Notes under the pieces: generated by a model
The model's database searches: none
Seen by the model: the letters and a program-made list of their open reading frames with translations, nothing else
What the model was told of the DNA's origin: nothing
From: Mucilaginibacter aurantiaciroseus
GTDB taxonomy: Bacteria; Bacteroidota; Bacteroidia; Sphingobacteriales; Sphingobacteriaceae
Length of the DNA stretch: 64,000 nt
Assembly (NCBI RefSeq): GCF_024055595.1
Contig: NZ_JAMXOF010000001.1
Span: 248,001-312,000 of the forward strand
Direction: 5' to 3'
Made by a program: the position numbers and the translations under genes
Shown here: positions 1-8,774 of the stretch, in pieces
Numbering within the stretch: position 1 is the stretch's first letter
How the letters are laid out: every line of letters starts with the position of its first letter

Positions 1-88
1 GTCAATTTGTAGGCCGGTACCACTCCTGTTGCACCAGTTGGGTTAAACGCGGTGTTATTGGCATCGCTAAACTGCTTGCTTATAACTA
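1..88 (-). pseudogene. Possible tail fragment of a TonB-dependent receptor, running off the left edge
   Basis: Read leftward, this short frame encodes a peptide containing QFSDANNTAFNPTGATG followed by VVPAYKL. That pattern resembles the last beta-strands of FecA-like TonB-dependent outer-membrane receptors of Bacteroidetes, where a 'QFSDANN...PAY' stretch precedes the terminal strands. The residues just upstream (toward position 130) do not continue the barrel pattern and no start codon is seen, so the fragment looks truncated at its 5' side; the rest lies outside the window. Low certainty: fewer than 30 residues are available. Confidence 0.35.
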
Positions 89-254
89 AAAATTTCAAAA
101 GTTGCGCTACTATCCGGTTTTTAAAGTATGTATAATAGTTGCAGGTTGGCGGCCAAAAATTAATAAATATTTAGTTATTTTACAGTTACAAACATAATTT
201 TCATATCGGCCTTAACACCCTTTAAAGCCGGTTTTTATATATTTTTTTCTACTG

Positions 255-1673
255 ATGCAAAGCAAAAAGCGAGTGCTGTTTTATTTAGTCGACGGCGCCC
301 ATAGTGAAGTTTTACCTGAACTGATAGAACAAGGGGAACTACCAAATATCAAACGGATCACAGACGAGGGTACCTACCGCAAGGCTACCACCTGTTTCCC
401 ATCTACCACCGGCCCTGCATACCTGCCATTTTTAACCGGGCATTTTCCTGGTACTATGGATATTACGGGCATTCGCTGGTTCGATAAAAAGGAATTTAAA
501 CGCTGCCGCCTTAACAAAATGGCCATGCGCAGCTATTGCGGCCCCGAAGCCGCCTGGTTCAATACCGATATGCCTGCCGATAAACCCACGCTGTTTGAGC
601 TAATGGGCGAATCGTACAACTTGTACAACATGATAACCCGCAGCGTGCCCGATGAATATGACCTGGGTAAAAAAGGCAAGGGTTTGATGTACACCCGGGC
701 ACACTTTAAACTGCGCCACCACCCGGTAGATATTCAGGGCCATGCACGCATCATGGAAATGATCAACTCGGGTAAGGATTTTGATTTCCTGTTCGCGGTA
801 TTTCCGAGTGTTGATTGGGATTCGCATTATCACCACATCCGCGACCCTCGTACGGTTGAGGCTTATAAAATTGCCGACCGCAGCCTGGGCGAAGTACGTG
901 CCAAATTAGAGGAGCAGGGCAAATGGGAAGATATCCTGTTCATCATGACATCAGACCACGGCCTTACGCCAACAACCAAACATCTTGACCTTGCCGACTG
1001 GATGACCGACCACGGGCTAAAATCTGTGTACTATCCGGTAATTTGGAAAAGCAACCCGAAATGCGCGGTGATGATATCAGGCAACTCGTTCGGTAGTATC
1101 CACTTCCTGAACCACGAGGGCGACCACGTGTTGCGCGAGCAGGGTATTTTGGAAGCTATGGGGGCCGGGCGTTTAGCTTTATTGCTTAAAGAACCTGCTG
1201 TTGATTTTGCCATTTACCGTGGCGATGAAGAGCAAACCTTCATTGTACATAATAAAGACGGCAAGGCGAAAATTTCTGTTAAAGATGATGTGTTTACCTA
1301 TGAGCCGCAATCTGCCGATGTTTTAAAATACGGTGGTAAGATAGAAGCTACGGGTCACCGCGCCATCCTTGCCGCTACTTTTGATACCGATTACCCTGAT
1401 GCTATATTCCAGATCTACCAATTGTTCCAAAGCCGCAGGGCGGGAGACATTGTGATAAGTGCTGCCTTAGGTTACGACCTGCGCGATTTTTGGGAGTACC
1501 CGGAACACAAAGGCTCACATGGTTCGTTACACAGGTACCACATCCATGTACCGATGATCTATAACCAAAAGGGTTGGGACGAAAAACCAATGCGTACTGC
1601 CGATTTGTTTGACAGCATCCTGAAATGGAAAGGCATCACCCCAAAAAGCTCCGAAGGCGAACCATTATTTTAA
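255..1673 (+). CDS. Alkaline phosphatase superfamily protein (type I phosphodiesterase/nucleotide pyrophosphatase-like)
   Basis: 472 residues, cytoplasmic by sequence (no signal peptide). The metal-site pattern of the phosphodiesterase family PF01663 is visible: D13 in LVDGAH, a FPSTT segment (residues 48-52) followed by FLTG that should hold the Thr/Ser nucleophile, D187-x3-H191, D234-H235 in TSDHG, and H422 in GSHGS. Which threonine is the nucleophile cannot be fixed by eye, nor can the substrate (phosphodiester or phosphomonoester of a nucleotide or lipid). The next gene, a flippase-like membrane protein, starts 20 bases after the stop, so the two are probably co-transcribed; that hints at lipid or envelope chemistry, an inference only. 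The start at 255 follows a T-rich leader without Shine-Dalgarno, normal for this phylum. Confidence 0.85.
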   Translation: MQSKKRVLFYLVDGAHSEVLPELIEQGELPNIKRITDEGTYRKATTCFPSTTGPAYLPFLTGHFPGTMDITGIRWFDKKEFKRCRLNKMAMRSYCGPEAAWFNTDMPADKPTLFELMGESYNLYNMITRSVPDEYDLGKKGKGLMYTRAHFKLRHHPVDIQGHARIMEMINSGKDFDFLFAVFPSVDWDSHYHHIRDPRTVEAYKIADRSLGEVRAKLEEQGKWEDILFIMTSDHGLTPTTKHLDLADWMTDHGLKSVYYPVIWKSNPKCAVMISGNSFGSIHFLNHEGDHVLREQGILEAMGAGRLALLLKEPAVDFAIYRGDEEQTFIVHNKDGKAKISVKDDVFTYEPQSADVLKYGGKIEATGHRAILAATFDTDYPDAIFQIYQLFQSRRAGDIVISAALGYDLRDFWEYPEHKGSHGSLHRYHIHVPMIYNQKGWDEKPMRTADLFDSILKWKGITPKSSEGEPLF

Positions 1674-1693
1674 TTATTACTGCCCCGTTATAA

Positions 1694-2773
1694 ATGACAC
1701 AAATAACCAAGCATACCGCAGAGCCCGAGAAGCAGGACGCGAAAAGCGTATTTAACAGAAAGGTGATCATCAAAGGTGCTTTTTGGTTTGCGCTGATCAC
1801 GGTAGCTACTATCGCGGTGGTTTTCTTTTACAACAATACAGGCGATACATTAAAGGCCTTATCACACATATCCTATAAATACATTTTCATTTGTTTTGTA
1901 ATGCTTTTTGTGGATCTGATGCTGGGCAGCTGGCGCAACCATATTTATATCCGTAAACTGGCGCCGGGTGTGTCGCACTGGGTAAGCTTTAAGGCTAACG
2001 TGGCTAATATGTTTATGGGCGCTGTAACACCTGCCCACGGTGGCGCAGGCCCCGCACAGATCTTTGTTTATACCAGCAACGGCGTAACTTTTATAGATTC
2101 GTTCGCGGTGACTTTGTTAAACCTGGGTGCTACGCTGATTTTTATGCCATTGGCAGGGTTTATAGCCATTATGTTGATGGATACCACCGAGGTTGGCAGT
2201 GTAGTGCCGGCGATGCTTAAATATGGGTTCAGCTTTTTCCTGCTTTTTCTGCTGGCATTTCTGCTGGCTTTTTGGAAACCGCTTTGGGTGGGTACCATCA
2301 TTAAAAAAATAGCTAAGGGCCTTTCAAAGATCTTCCCTAAACGGAGAGAGAAACTGGAAAAATGGGCCGATAACACATTCCAAAGTATTAGTAAATATCA
2401 ACAGACCTGTAGCGTAATCATCCGCAAACACCCATATTTATTCCCGTTAAGCTTGCTCATTACAACGGTATTATATCTTAACAAATACTGCCTGCAATGG
2501 GTATTATTGATGGGTTTAGGCCTTAGTGTTAATTTGGTACAGGTAATATCTATCCAGATATTGATCCAGTTTATGATTTATTTTGCGCCAACCCCGGGCG
2601 GTAGCGGTTTTGCCGAAGGTTTTATAGCTACCTTATTTGGTAAGATAGTACCCGCCGCCTTTATACCCGTTTTTACGCTGCTTCAACGGTCGTTCCTGTT
2701 GTTTTTTCCGGCGTTGATAGGTGCCTATGTAGTGCTTAACCTGCTACGCAAACAAACCATGAAGAAGGCTTAG
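1694..2773 (+). CDS. Flippase-like integral membrane protein (UPF0104 / LPG-synthase TM-region family)
   Basis: 359 residues with about eight hydrophobic segments, the first at residues ~28-48. The motif PTPGGSG near residue 297 is the signature of the YbhN/AglD/MprF-N-terminal family, whose best known member domain flips lysyl-phosphatidylglycerol; other members have been linked to export of polyprenyl- or lipid-linked substrates. No MprF catalytic domain is attached. It lies 20 bases downstream of the phosphodiesterase gene on the same strand, so a two-gene operon acting on one lipid-linked substrate is plausible but unproven. Family assignment is firm; the transported substrate is unknown. 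Confidence 0.85.
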   Translation: MTQITKHTAEPEKQDAKSVFNRKVIIKGAFWFALITVATIAVVFFYNNTGDTLKALSHISYKYIFICFVMLFVDLMLGSWRNHIYIRKLAPGVSHWVSFKANVANMFMGAVTPAHGGAGPAQIFVYTSNGVTFIDSFAVTLLNLGATLIFMPLAGFIAIMLMDTTEVGSVVPAMLKYGFSFFLLFLLAFLLAFWKPLWVGTIIKKIAKGLSKIFPKRREKLEKWADNTFQSISKYQQTCSVIIRKHPYLFPLSLLITTVLYLNKYCLQWVLLMGLGLSVNLVQVISIQILIQFMIYFAPTPGGSGFAEGFIATLFGKIVPAAFIPVFTLLQRSFLLFFPALIGAYVVLNLLRKQTMKKA

Positions 2774-2862
2774 GGTCAGTCGATTAAAATATTATTCTGT
2801 AAGTAAATATTTTTATTAATAGCAATAATATATATCTTTAATAATAAAATCTTATTCCCCTA

Positions 2863-4800
2863 ATGAGAAAGTTATTACTGATGCTGTTGCTGTGCATTCC
2901 GGTTTTTGGATTTGCCCAAAATAAAACTGTTGACAGTTTAGAAAAGGTATTGGCAAGCGCCAAAGCGGATACCATCCGGTCGGACCTGTACTATAAAATA
3001 GCGCTCGAGCTACAGCGCATGGACCCCGTTCAGGCGGAAAAGATGATAGGTCAATCGATGGCTATCGCGCAGAAAACAAACTTCCAAAAAGGTATTGCCA
3101 ATGTTTATTCCTTTAAATCAATTCAAAGCTCGTACAAGGGAGAGTTTGATTCGATGAAGGTTTATAGCGAGAAATGTATCGAGATAGCCAAAAAAGTAAA
3201 TTTCCCCCTCGGGGTAGCCAAAGGCGAAAATGGCCTGGGTATATTTTACTGGCAAACAGGCAACTTTAGCGAAGCGATAAAAAACCACCTTTCAGCATTA
3301 GCCATTCGCGAAAAACTAAAAGACACGGTTGGTATAGCTACTTCATTAGGAAACTTGGCGCTGGTTTATTTTGATAATCAAAATTCCAAAGAAGCCGAGC
3401 GTAATGCGCTGCTAAGCGTAGAACTTGCCAAAAAAGTAAATAAAAGCAATATCGTTATCAGCAACCTGCAATTGCTGGCCAACGTTTACGGGCAGGACGG
3501 TAAGTTTGATAAAGCCCTTGCCCGCGATGCGGAAGCTTTTATACTTTGCAAGCAGCATAATGATATGCGCGGCTTGTCACAGGTATATTCTAACATGGCT
3601 AATTGCTACACGGCCATGAAGCAATACGACAAAGGTCTAAAGTATCAATTAGAGGTACTAAAGATAGATGAGTTTTTTGGTGATAAAAAGAACATCAGCG
3701 ATACCTACATGAACATCAGCGCTGCTTATGCCGATCAAAAGGAATTTAAACCCGCGCTCGACTGGATGCTGAAAGGCCTTAAATACGCCCGGGAAAGTAA
3801 ATATAAGCAAGGCGAAAAGCAGGGCTGGGGTGCGCTTAGCAATATTTATGAGCAATTGGGCGATTATAAAAATGGCCTTGCCGCTCATCAGAAGTACCAG
3901 TCGATGAGTGTTGACCTCATCAACGAGAAAAGCAACCAGCAGATAGCACTGATGCAAACCCAATTTGATACCGAAAAGAAGGAACAAAAAATAACCTTGC
4001 TAAATAAAGAGAACACCATTCAAAAGTTATCCATTAGTAAACAAGCAACTACCATTGCTATAATTATAGGCTTGCTGATAGTTGCTTTAGTAGTAGCAGG
4101 GCTTGTATACAATCGCAATAAGTTAAAGCAAAAAGCACAGCTGCAAGCCCAAATGTTACAGCACCAGGACACGCTTACCAAAGCCGTGATAGATGCGGAG
4201 GAACACGAGCGCAAACGTATTGGTGCCGATTTGCACGATGGCGTGGGGCAGCTGTTCTCCGCAGTAAAAATGAACCTGAACGGCTTGTTCGAAAGAATAA
4301 ATTTACAGCGTGATGAGGACAGGTTTTTGGCCGAAAATACGTTGGCACTGGTTGACGAAAGCTGTAAGGAAGTGCGTATGATATCGCACCAAATGATGCC
4401 TAGCAGCCTGCTTAAATCAGGCATTGCTTCCGACCTGAAAAAGTTTATAGAAAAGATAGACGCCGACAGCCTCAAAATAAAACTGGAAACTACAGGGTTT
4501 AAAGACCAATTGGAAAGCAATGTGGAAACCATGCTTTACCGCATCATCCAGGAAACCATCAACAACGTTATTAAACATGCCAATGCCACCCAACTGGACA
4601 TTACTTTAAAACGGTATGATAATGAAATAACGGCAGTAATAAAAGATAACGGTGTAGGTTTTGATACCACAAAAGCAGGAAGCTTTGAAGGCATCGGGTT
4701 AAAAAATATCTTAACCCGTATCGAATATTTGCGTGGAACCATAGATTGCCAATCCGCACTGGGCATGGGTACAACCGTTACCGTTAACGTACCCGCCTGA
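2863..4800 (+). CDS. TPR-containing sensor histidine kinase (HisKA_3 / NarL-type)
   Basis: 645 residues. A signal peptide ends at FGFAQ (about residue 19). Residues ~30-350 form tetratricopeptide repeats (recurring A...G....A......L patterns), which would lie in the periplasm; residues ~395-418 form one membrane helix. The cytoplasmic part carries the dimerisation/phosphoacceptor segment EHERKRIGADLHDGVGQ with the phosphoacceptor H458, then a HATPase_c domain with the N box (INNVIKHA) and G1 box (DNGVGFD). Kinases of this design normally pair with a LuxR/NarL-type regulator, but none is adjacent, so it is an orphan here. The downstream gene is unrelated. Confidence 0.9.
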   Translation: MRKLLLMLLLCIPVFGFAQNKTVDSLEKVLASAKADTIRSDLYYKIALELQRMDPVQAEKMIGQSMAIAQKTNFQKGIANVYSFKSIQSSYKGEFDSMKVYSEKCIEIAKKVNFPLGVAKGENGLGIFYWQTGNFSEAIKNHLSALAIREKLKDTVGIATSLGNLALVYFDNQNSKEAERNALLSVELAKKVNKSNIVISNLQLLANVYGQDGKFDKALARDAEAFILCKQHNDMRGLSQVYSNMANCYTAMKQYDKGLKYQLEVLKIDEFFGDKKNISDTYMNISAAYADQKEFKPALDWMLKGLKYARESKYKQGEKQGWGALSNIYEQLGDYKNGLAAHQKYQSMSVDLINEKSNQQIALMQTQFDTEKKEQKITLLNKENTIQKLSISKQATTIAIIIGLLIVALVVAGLVYNRNKLKQKAQLQAQMLQHQDTLTKAVIDAEEHERKRIGADLHDGVGQLFSAVKMNLNGLFERINLQRDEDRFLAENTLALVDESCKEVRMISHQMMPSSLLKSGIASDLKKFIEKIDADSLKIKLETTGFKDQLESNVETMLYRIIQETINNVIKHANATQLDITLKRYDNEITAVIKDNGVGFDTTKAGSFEGIGLKNILTRIEYLRGTIDCQSALGMGTTVTVNVPA

Positions 4801-4845
4801 GTATTACAAAACCATTACTTGCTTGTTTAAAAAATATTTACAAAT

Positions 4846-5517
4846 ATGGCAGGCAAAAAAATAAAGGCGATAATAGCAGGTGCTACCGGCATGGTAGGCG
4901 AGGGCGTAATGCTGCAATGCTTACAAAACCCGGATGTGGAAGCGGTGCTCATTATCAACCGTAAACCATCTGGCTACAAACACCCAAAACTAACCGAGAT
5001 AGTCCATACCGATTTTTATAATTTGATGCCCATTGAAGACCAGTTGATGGGTTATGATGCCTGCTACTTTTGCCTCGGCATCTCGTCAGTATGATTAAGT
5101 AAGGACGATTACTTTAAAACCACATATATGCTTACGCTTGGTGTTGCCCAAACGCTGGCAGCGCTAAACCCGGACATGACCTTCTGCTATGTATCCGGCG
5201 CGGGTACTGATAGTAATGAAAAAGGCACCGGCTGGGCAGCCGTGAAAGACAAAACAGAGAACGACCTGATGAAACTGCCCTTTAAGCAGGTTTTTGCCTT
5301 TAGGCCGGGCTTTATAAAACCTATATCAGGCCAAACCCGGGTAAATATGCTTTTTAAATTTATTGCTTTGATGTATCCAATAGGTAGGACAATGTTCCCT
5401 GGAAGTTTTGCACAAGTTAAGGAGATAGGAGAAGCGATGATAAAGGTTACGCAGGATGGTTATTGCGCCCAAGTTATTGAAGATGAGGATATTATATCCC
5501 TTAGCAAAACAGCTTAA
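4846..5517 (+). pseudogene. NAD(P)-binding Rossmann-fold epimerase-like gene interrupted by an in-frame TGA
   Basis: The frame is open over 224 codons except for one TGA at 5092-5094. The N-terminal part has the dinucleotide-binding motif GATGMVGEG and the pattern of small atypical SDR / NAD-dependent epimerase-like proteins ('oxidoreductase HTATIP2-like'). The stop falls inside a conserved-looking segment, CLGISSV-stop-LSKDDY, where relatives usually have Gly; GGA to TGA would explain it with one base. The second part (from ~5095) continues in the same frame through FCYVSGAGTDS and RPGFI to the natural end. No start signal follows the stop, so the gene is either inactivated by a single mutation, or the base is a sequencing error. 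A terminator follows 20 bases later. Confidence 0.8.
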
Positions 5518-5537
5518 AATTAATAGTACTATATTTG

Positions 5538-5571
5538 AAAAGACCCCCGCAATTATTGCGGGGGTCTTTTT
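5538..5571 (+). terminator. Rho-independent terminator
   Basis: Perfect 15-bp arms (5538-5552 and 5556-5570; core GACCCCCGC / GCGGGGGTC) around a 3-base loop, with A-rich left and T-rich right ends. It sits just after the broken epimerase-like gene and can act on both strands. The 285 bases that follow up to 5856 hold no gene that I recognise and presumably contain the promoter of the next two-component operon. Confidence 0.9.
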
Positions 5572-5856
5572 GTTTAAACCGATAGGTGAAAAACAACCTA
5601 ATTTAAGGGTTTTTACACCCTGTGAAAATTATTACGCTCGCTGTAGTTTTACATCGTTAATATAAGAACACCTAAACCTTATTAGTTAATACAATTAAGT
5701 GCTGCATGCGGGAAATCGGGGGATGACCGTGCGTGGTACTTTTTTGTTTTTTTAGCTTTTTGCTATCAAAACGCGCTTTGTTCAAAAATTAGTCGACATA
5801 GTAAGTTAAAACAATTATTTTGGGCGGATGGTTCTATTTTGCGTTACCCCAGATAA

Positions 5857-6552
5857 ATGAAAGTACTGCTTGTAGAAGATGAACCGGGCTTGGTATCGGT
5901 AATTGTGCGTGGCCTAACCGACGCCGGTATGGAGGTAAGCGTAGCCGCCGATGGCATTATGGGGTTGGAGATGGCGCAGGCGCATAAATTTGATATTATT
6001 TTGCTGGATATTATGCTGCCGGTTATGAACGGTATCCAGGTTTGTAAAGAGATTCGCAAACGTGACGATGGAATTGCCATACTGATGCTGACCGCTCTGA
6101 ACAGTACAGAAAATATTGTAACCGGCTTAAACAGCGGTGCCGACGATTACCTTGCCAAACCTTTTAAATTTGCCGAGCTGGAGGCCCGAATCCGCACGCT
6201 TGTACGCCGTAGCAAGGCTGGTAACGCACCTAAAAATGTAATTACCGTTGCAAATTTGGAGATAGATACTGTATCTAAAACCGCTAAACGTGCGGGCAAA
6301 GCCATATCGCTTACCGCTACTGAATATCACCTGTTAGAGTATTTCGCTAAAAACCAAAATATGGTGTTGTCGCGAATCCAGATCCTGGAGAATGTTTGGG
6401 ATATTGATTTTAACATGGGCACCAATGTGGTTGACGTATACGTAAACTACCTGCGTAAAAAGGTAGATACCGGCTACGATGCCAAACTGATCCACACCGT
6501 ATTTGGAATGGGCTATATTTTTAAGGAAGAGGTGAATGAAGCTTCAAACTAA
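5857..6552 (+). CDS. OmpR/PhoB-family response regulator
   Basis: 231 residues. The receiver domain has the acidic pair E7/D8, phosphoacceptor D51 in LLDIMLPVMNG, T79 and K101 in LAKPF. Residues ~130-225 form the winged-helix DNA-binding domain (LTATEYHLLEYFAKN, then VDVYVNYLRKKVD and FGMGYIF). The 3' end overlaps the start of the sensor kinase by 17 bases, so the two are translationally linked and make one two-component system. By architecture it resembles CusR/RprY-type regulators; the signal and regulon are not evident from the neighbourhood. Confidence 0.95.
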   Translation: MKVLLVEDEPGLVSVIVRGLTDAGMEVSVAADGIMGLEMAQAHKFDIILLDIMLPVMNGIQVCKEIRKRDDGIAILMLTALNSTENIVTGLNSGADDYLAKPFKFAELEARIRTLVRRSKAGNAPKNVITVANLEIDTVSKTAKRAGKAISLTATEYHLLEYFAKNQNMVLSRIQILENVWDIDFNMGTNVVDVYVNYLRKKVDTGYDAKLIHTVFGMGYIFKEEVNEASN

Positions 6553-7897
6553 AATAACCTTGCTGTTTGTAGTAATATCTACTATTGGTTTGGTGTTGCT
6601 CAACGCGTCTATATTTTACTTTGTTTCCGAATTTAACTTCGAGGATTTTTTTAAACGCCTCGAAGCCCGCGTAAACCTTGCCGCCGAAACAAACATCCAC
6701 CCGGATAAAGAATCGGTAGCCTATAAGCAGGTACGTACCCGGTATCTCGAAAAATTAGCGAACGAGCAGGAATATATAATAAAAATTGATACTACTAAAT
6801 CGCCTGCTTATACAAAAATAATAGACCTGCCCGACGAATTTTATCAAAATATCCTGGCAAAAAAGAAAGAGCGTTATACCGAGGAAAATCATTTTTATGC
6901 CGGGGGATTGTTTATTGTGCATGGAGAAAAGTACATTGTTATTGTAACCGCTAATGACCCATACGGCTTTAAGGAATTGGAACAACTGAAACGGGTGCTG
7001 CTTATTATTTTCGTAGTGTCCATCATCATGACGTATGTAGCCGGTAAGATCTTTTCCTATTATACGTTACAGCCGGTTCGCAATATCATTAAAAGTGTAA
7101 AAAACATAAGCGCCAATAACCTGCACATGCGGCTGGATGATGTAAAAGGCAAGGATGAAATTGCCGAACTGGTAATTACCTTTAATAATATGCTTACCCG
7201 GCTGGAAACCGCCTTTGAAACGCAGAACAACTTTGTAAGCAATGCATCGCACGAGTTACGTACCCCTCTTGCCATCATCAGCGGCGAAACGCAATTGCTT
7301 TTAATGGGCAACAAAGTGACCGAAGACGGCAGGGAGGCTGTCAATACTATTTTGGCCCAAGCCGAAAAACTTGGACATATTTTGGCAAGTCTGCTTGGCC
7401 TGGCGCAAACAGGTTTTGATGGTAAAAAACAAAACTGGACAAAAATACGGGTAGATGAATTGGTAATGGACGTTGCCGATTCGGTGAAAAAGATAGACCG
7501 CAACAGTGTTATCGACCTGGATTTTTCGGCCCTGCCTGATGATGAAAATTTGCTTTATACCGAGGGCAACGTTAACCTGCTGCAACTGGCTATAAGTAAT
7601 ATTGTGCTCAATGCCTGCAAATATTCTAACAACTGCCCGGTGAACGTACAGGTTACCGCGCAGGATGGCCGCATCATTATCAAAGTAAGCGATAAAGGTA
7701 TTGGCATCCCCGAACAGGAGCAGCAACACATCTTCGAGCCGTTCTTTCGGGCATCAAATACAGGAGAGTTTAAGGGGCATGGCATAGGCCTGCCGTTAAC
7801 ACTGAATATCATTCGCCTACATAAAGGCACTATCGGCATCCGCTCGGAAGAACAGGTGGGGACGGAGATCCAAATCATACTGCCGGTGGCTTCTTAG
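6536..7897 (+). CDS. HAMP-containing sensor histidine kinase, partner of the upstream regulator
   Basis: 453 residues. Transmembrane helix 1 at residues ~7-29, a periplasmic sensor region of about 120 residues, transmembrane helix 2 at ~150-172, HAMP linker to ~225, HisKA with phosphoacceptor H239 (SNASHELRTPL), then HATPase_c with N box (NIVLNACKYS), DKGIGIP and GHGIGLPL. The start lies inside the preceding regulator gene (17-base overlap, different frame). This is a classic OmpR-type pair. The sensor region is not recognisable by motif. Confidence 0.95.
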   Translation: MKLQTKITLLFVVISTIGLVLLNASIFYFVSEFNFEDFFKRLEARVNLAAETNIHPDKESVAYKQVRTRYLEKLANEQEYIIKIDTTKSPAYTKIIDLPDEFYQNILAKKKERYTEENHFYAGGLFIVHGEKYIVIVTANDPYGFKELEQLKRVLLIIFVVSIIMTYVAGKIFSYYTLQPVRNIIKSVKNISANNLHMRLDDVKGKDEIAELVITFNNMLTRLETAFETQNNFVSNASHELRTPLAIISGETQLLLMGNKVTEDGREAVNTILAQAEKLGHILASLLGLAQTGFDGKKQNWTKIRVDELVMDVADSVKKIDRNSVIDLDFSALPDDENLLYTEGNVNLLQLAISNIVLNACKYSNNCPVNVQVTAQDGRIIIKVSDKGIGIPEQEQQHIFEPFFRASNTGEFKGHGIGLPLTLNIIRLHKGTIGIRSEEQVGTEIQIILPVAS

Positions 7898-7899
7898 TT

Positions 7900-8019
7900 C
7901 CCTTCTTGAGGGGGCCTATGGGTGTGTCTCTACGCGCGAACTTGGATTGGTATATCCTTTCCATACGCAGAACACACCCCTGCCACACACAGCCATCCGC
8001 GCCCCTCTCAAGAGGGGAT
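7900..8019. repeat. Small palindromic intergenic element with CCCCTCTTGAG-type ends
   Basis: The left end (7900-7914, CCCTTCTTGAGGGGG) and right end (8002-8017, CCCCTCTCAAGAGGGG) are inverted relatives, and each is itself a small hairpin. The ~90 bases between them are not coding. The element begins 3 bases after the kinase stop codon. Such elements are usually multicopy; only this copy of this family is seen here. The remainder of the gap to 8256 is AT-rich and holds nothing else I can name; it presumably contains the promoter of the following pair. Confidence 0.6.
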
Positions 8020-8256
8020 TTAAAGCACAAAGCCAAAAACATAGCAAAGTATTTCTAATAACTTTCTAATAAGTTATCCCTGTATCTTATATAACAACAT
8101 TCATTTGCATTTTATGTATTGATAGTCAGTGTTTTATGTTGACAAAAAAACCCGCATTCTAATAAACTTCTAATAGGGCTCTTAATTCATTTTAATGGGT
8201 GCGAGGTAGTATTGTAATAAGCAAATAACAAAATGTTAAACTTAAAGCATCTACCT

Positions 8257-8754
8257 ATGAAAACGATATTAATCCCAACCGACTACCAGGCAACATCTTT
8301 AGATAGCATCCACGCCATTTGCAGGCAATTTAAGAACGAGGAATTGAAACTTGTATTTGTACACGTGTTTAAGCTGTCAGATTCGTACAGCGACCTGCTG
8401 ATGTTAAGCCGCCGCAGCCGCGAGTACGAAAAAGTAAGCGACGAGTTTTACCGCTACTGCAATGTGCTGCGTGCCCAGTATCCGCATATCCAAAACATCC
8501 AGATCGATTTCTTGTATGGCAGCACGCTAAGCATGTTTAAAGACTTTATTGAACATAACGATGTGGATATGGTATTGGAAAGCGACAGCTATACGTTTAC
8601 ACCCATCCATCAATCAAGTGTCGACCCTGGTCTGTTGATCAAACGTTCGGGCCTGCCGGTAATTAATGTGCCTAAAGGCGACTATGCTAAAATGATGCTT
8701 GAACAAAAAGCTGCCGTGCCCGCGCAACAGCACGAAGAATTGTTAGAAGTATAA
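8257..8754 (+). CDS. Universal-stress-protein-like small protein
   Basis: 165 residues from the ATG at 8257. An in-frame ATG lies 24 bases upstream (8233), but the protein from 8257 begins MKTILIPTDY, which is how UspA-fold proteins start, so I prefer it. The fold pattern (ILIPTD, LVFVHVF, then SGLPVINVPKG near residue 138-148) fits the Usp superfamily, though the ATP-binding loop G-x2-G-x9-G is not obvious. It ends 20 bases before a bestrophin-like channel gene, suggesting an operon in which a stress protein accompanies an ion channel. Confidence 0.7.
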   Translation: MKTILIPTDYQATSLDSIHAICRQFKNEELKLVFVHVFKLSDSYSDLLMLSRRSREYEKVSDEFYRYCNVLRAQYPHIQNIQIDFLYGSTLSMFKDFIEHNDVDMVLESDSYTFTPIHQSSVDPGLLIKRSGLPVINVPKGDYAKMMLEQKAAVPAQQHEELLEV

Positions 8755-8774
8755 CCCCTAAAACATCTGCCATT

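Noticed and set aside
4020..4532. 170-codon antisense frame inside the TPR kinase
   Set aside because: It is the reverse of a well-conserved kinase region; Ser/Leu-rich composition typical of an antisense shadow.
8233..8256. Earlier ATG for the Usp-like protein
   Set aside because: The eight added residues precede the canonical MKTILIPTDY start.
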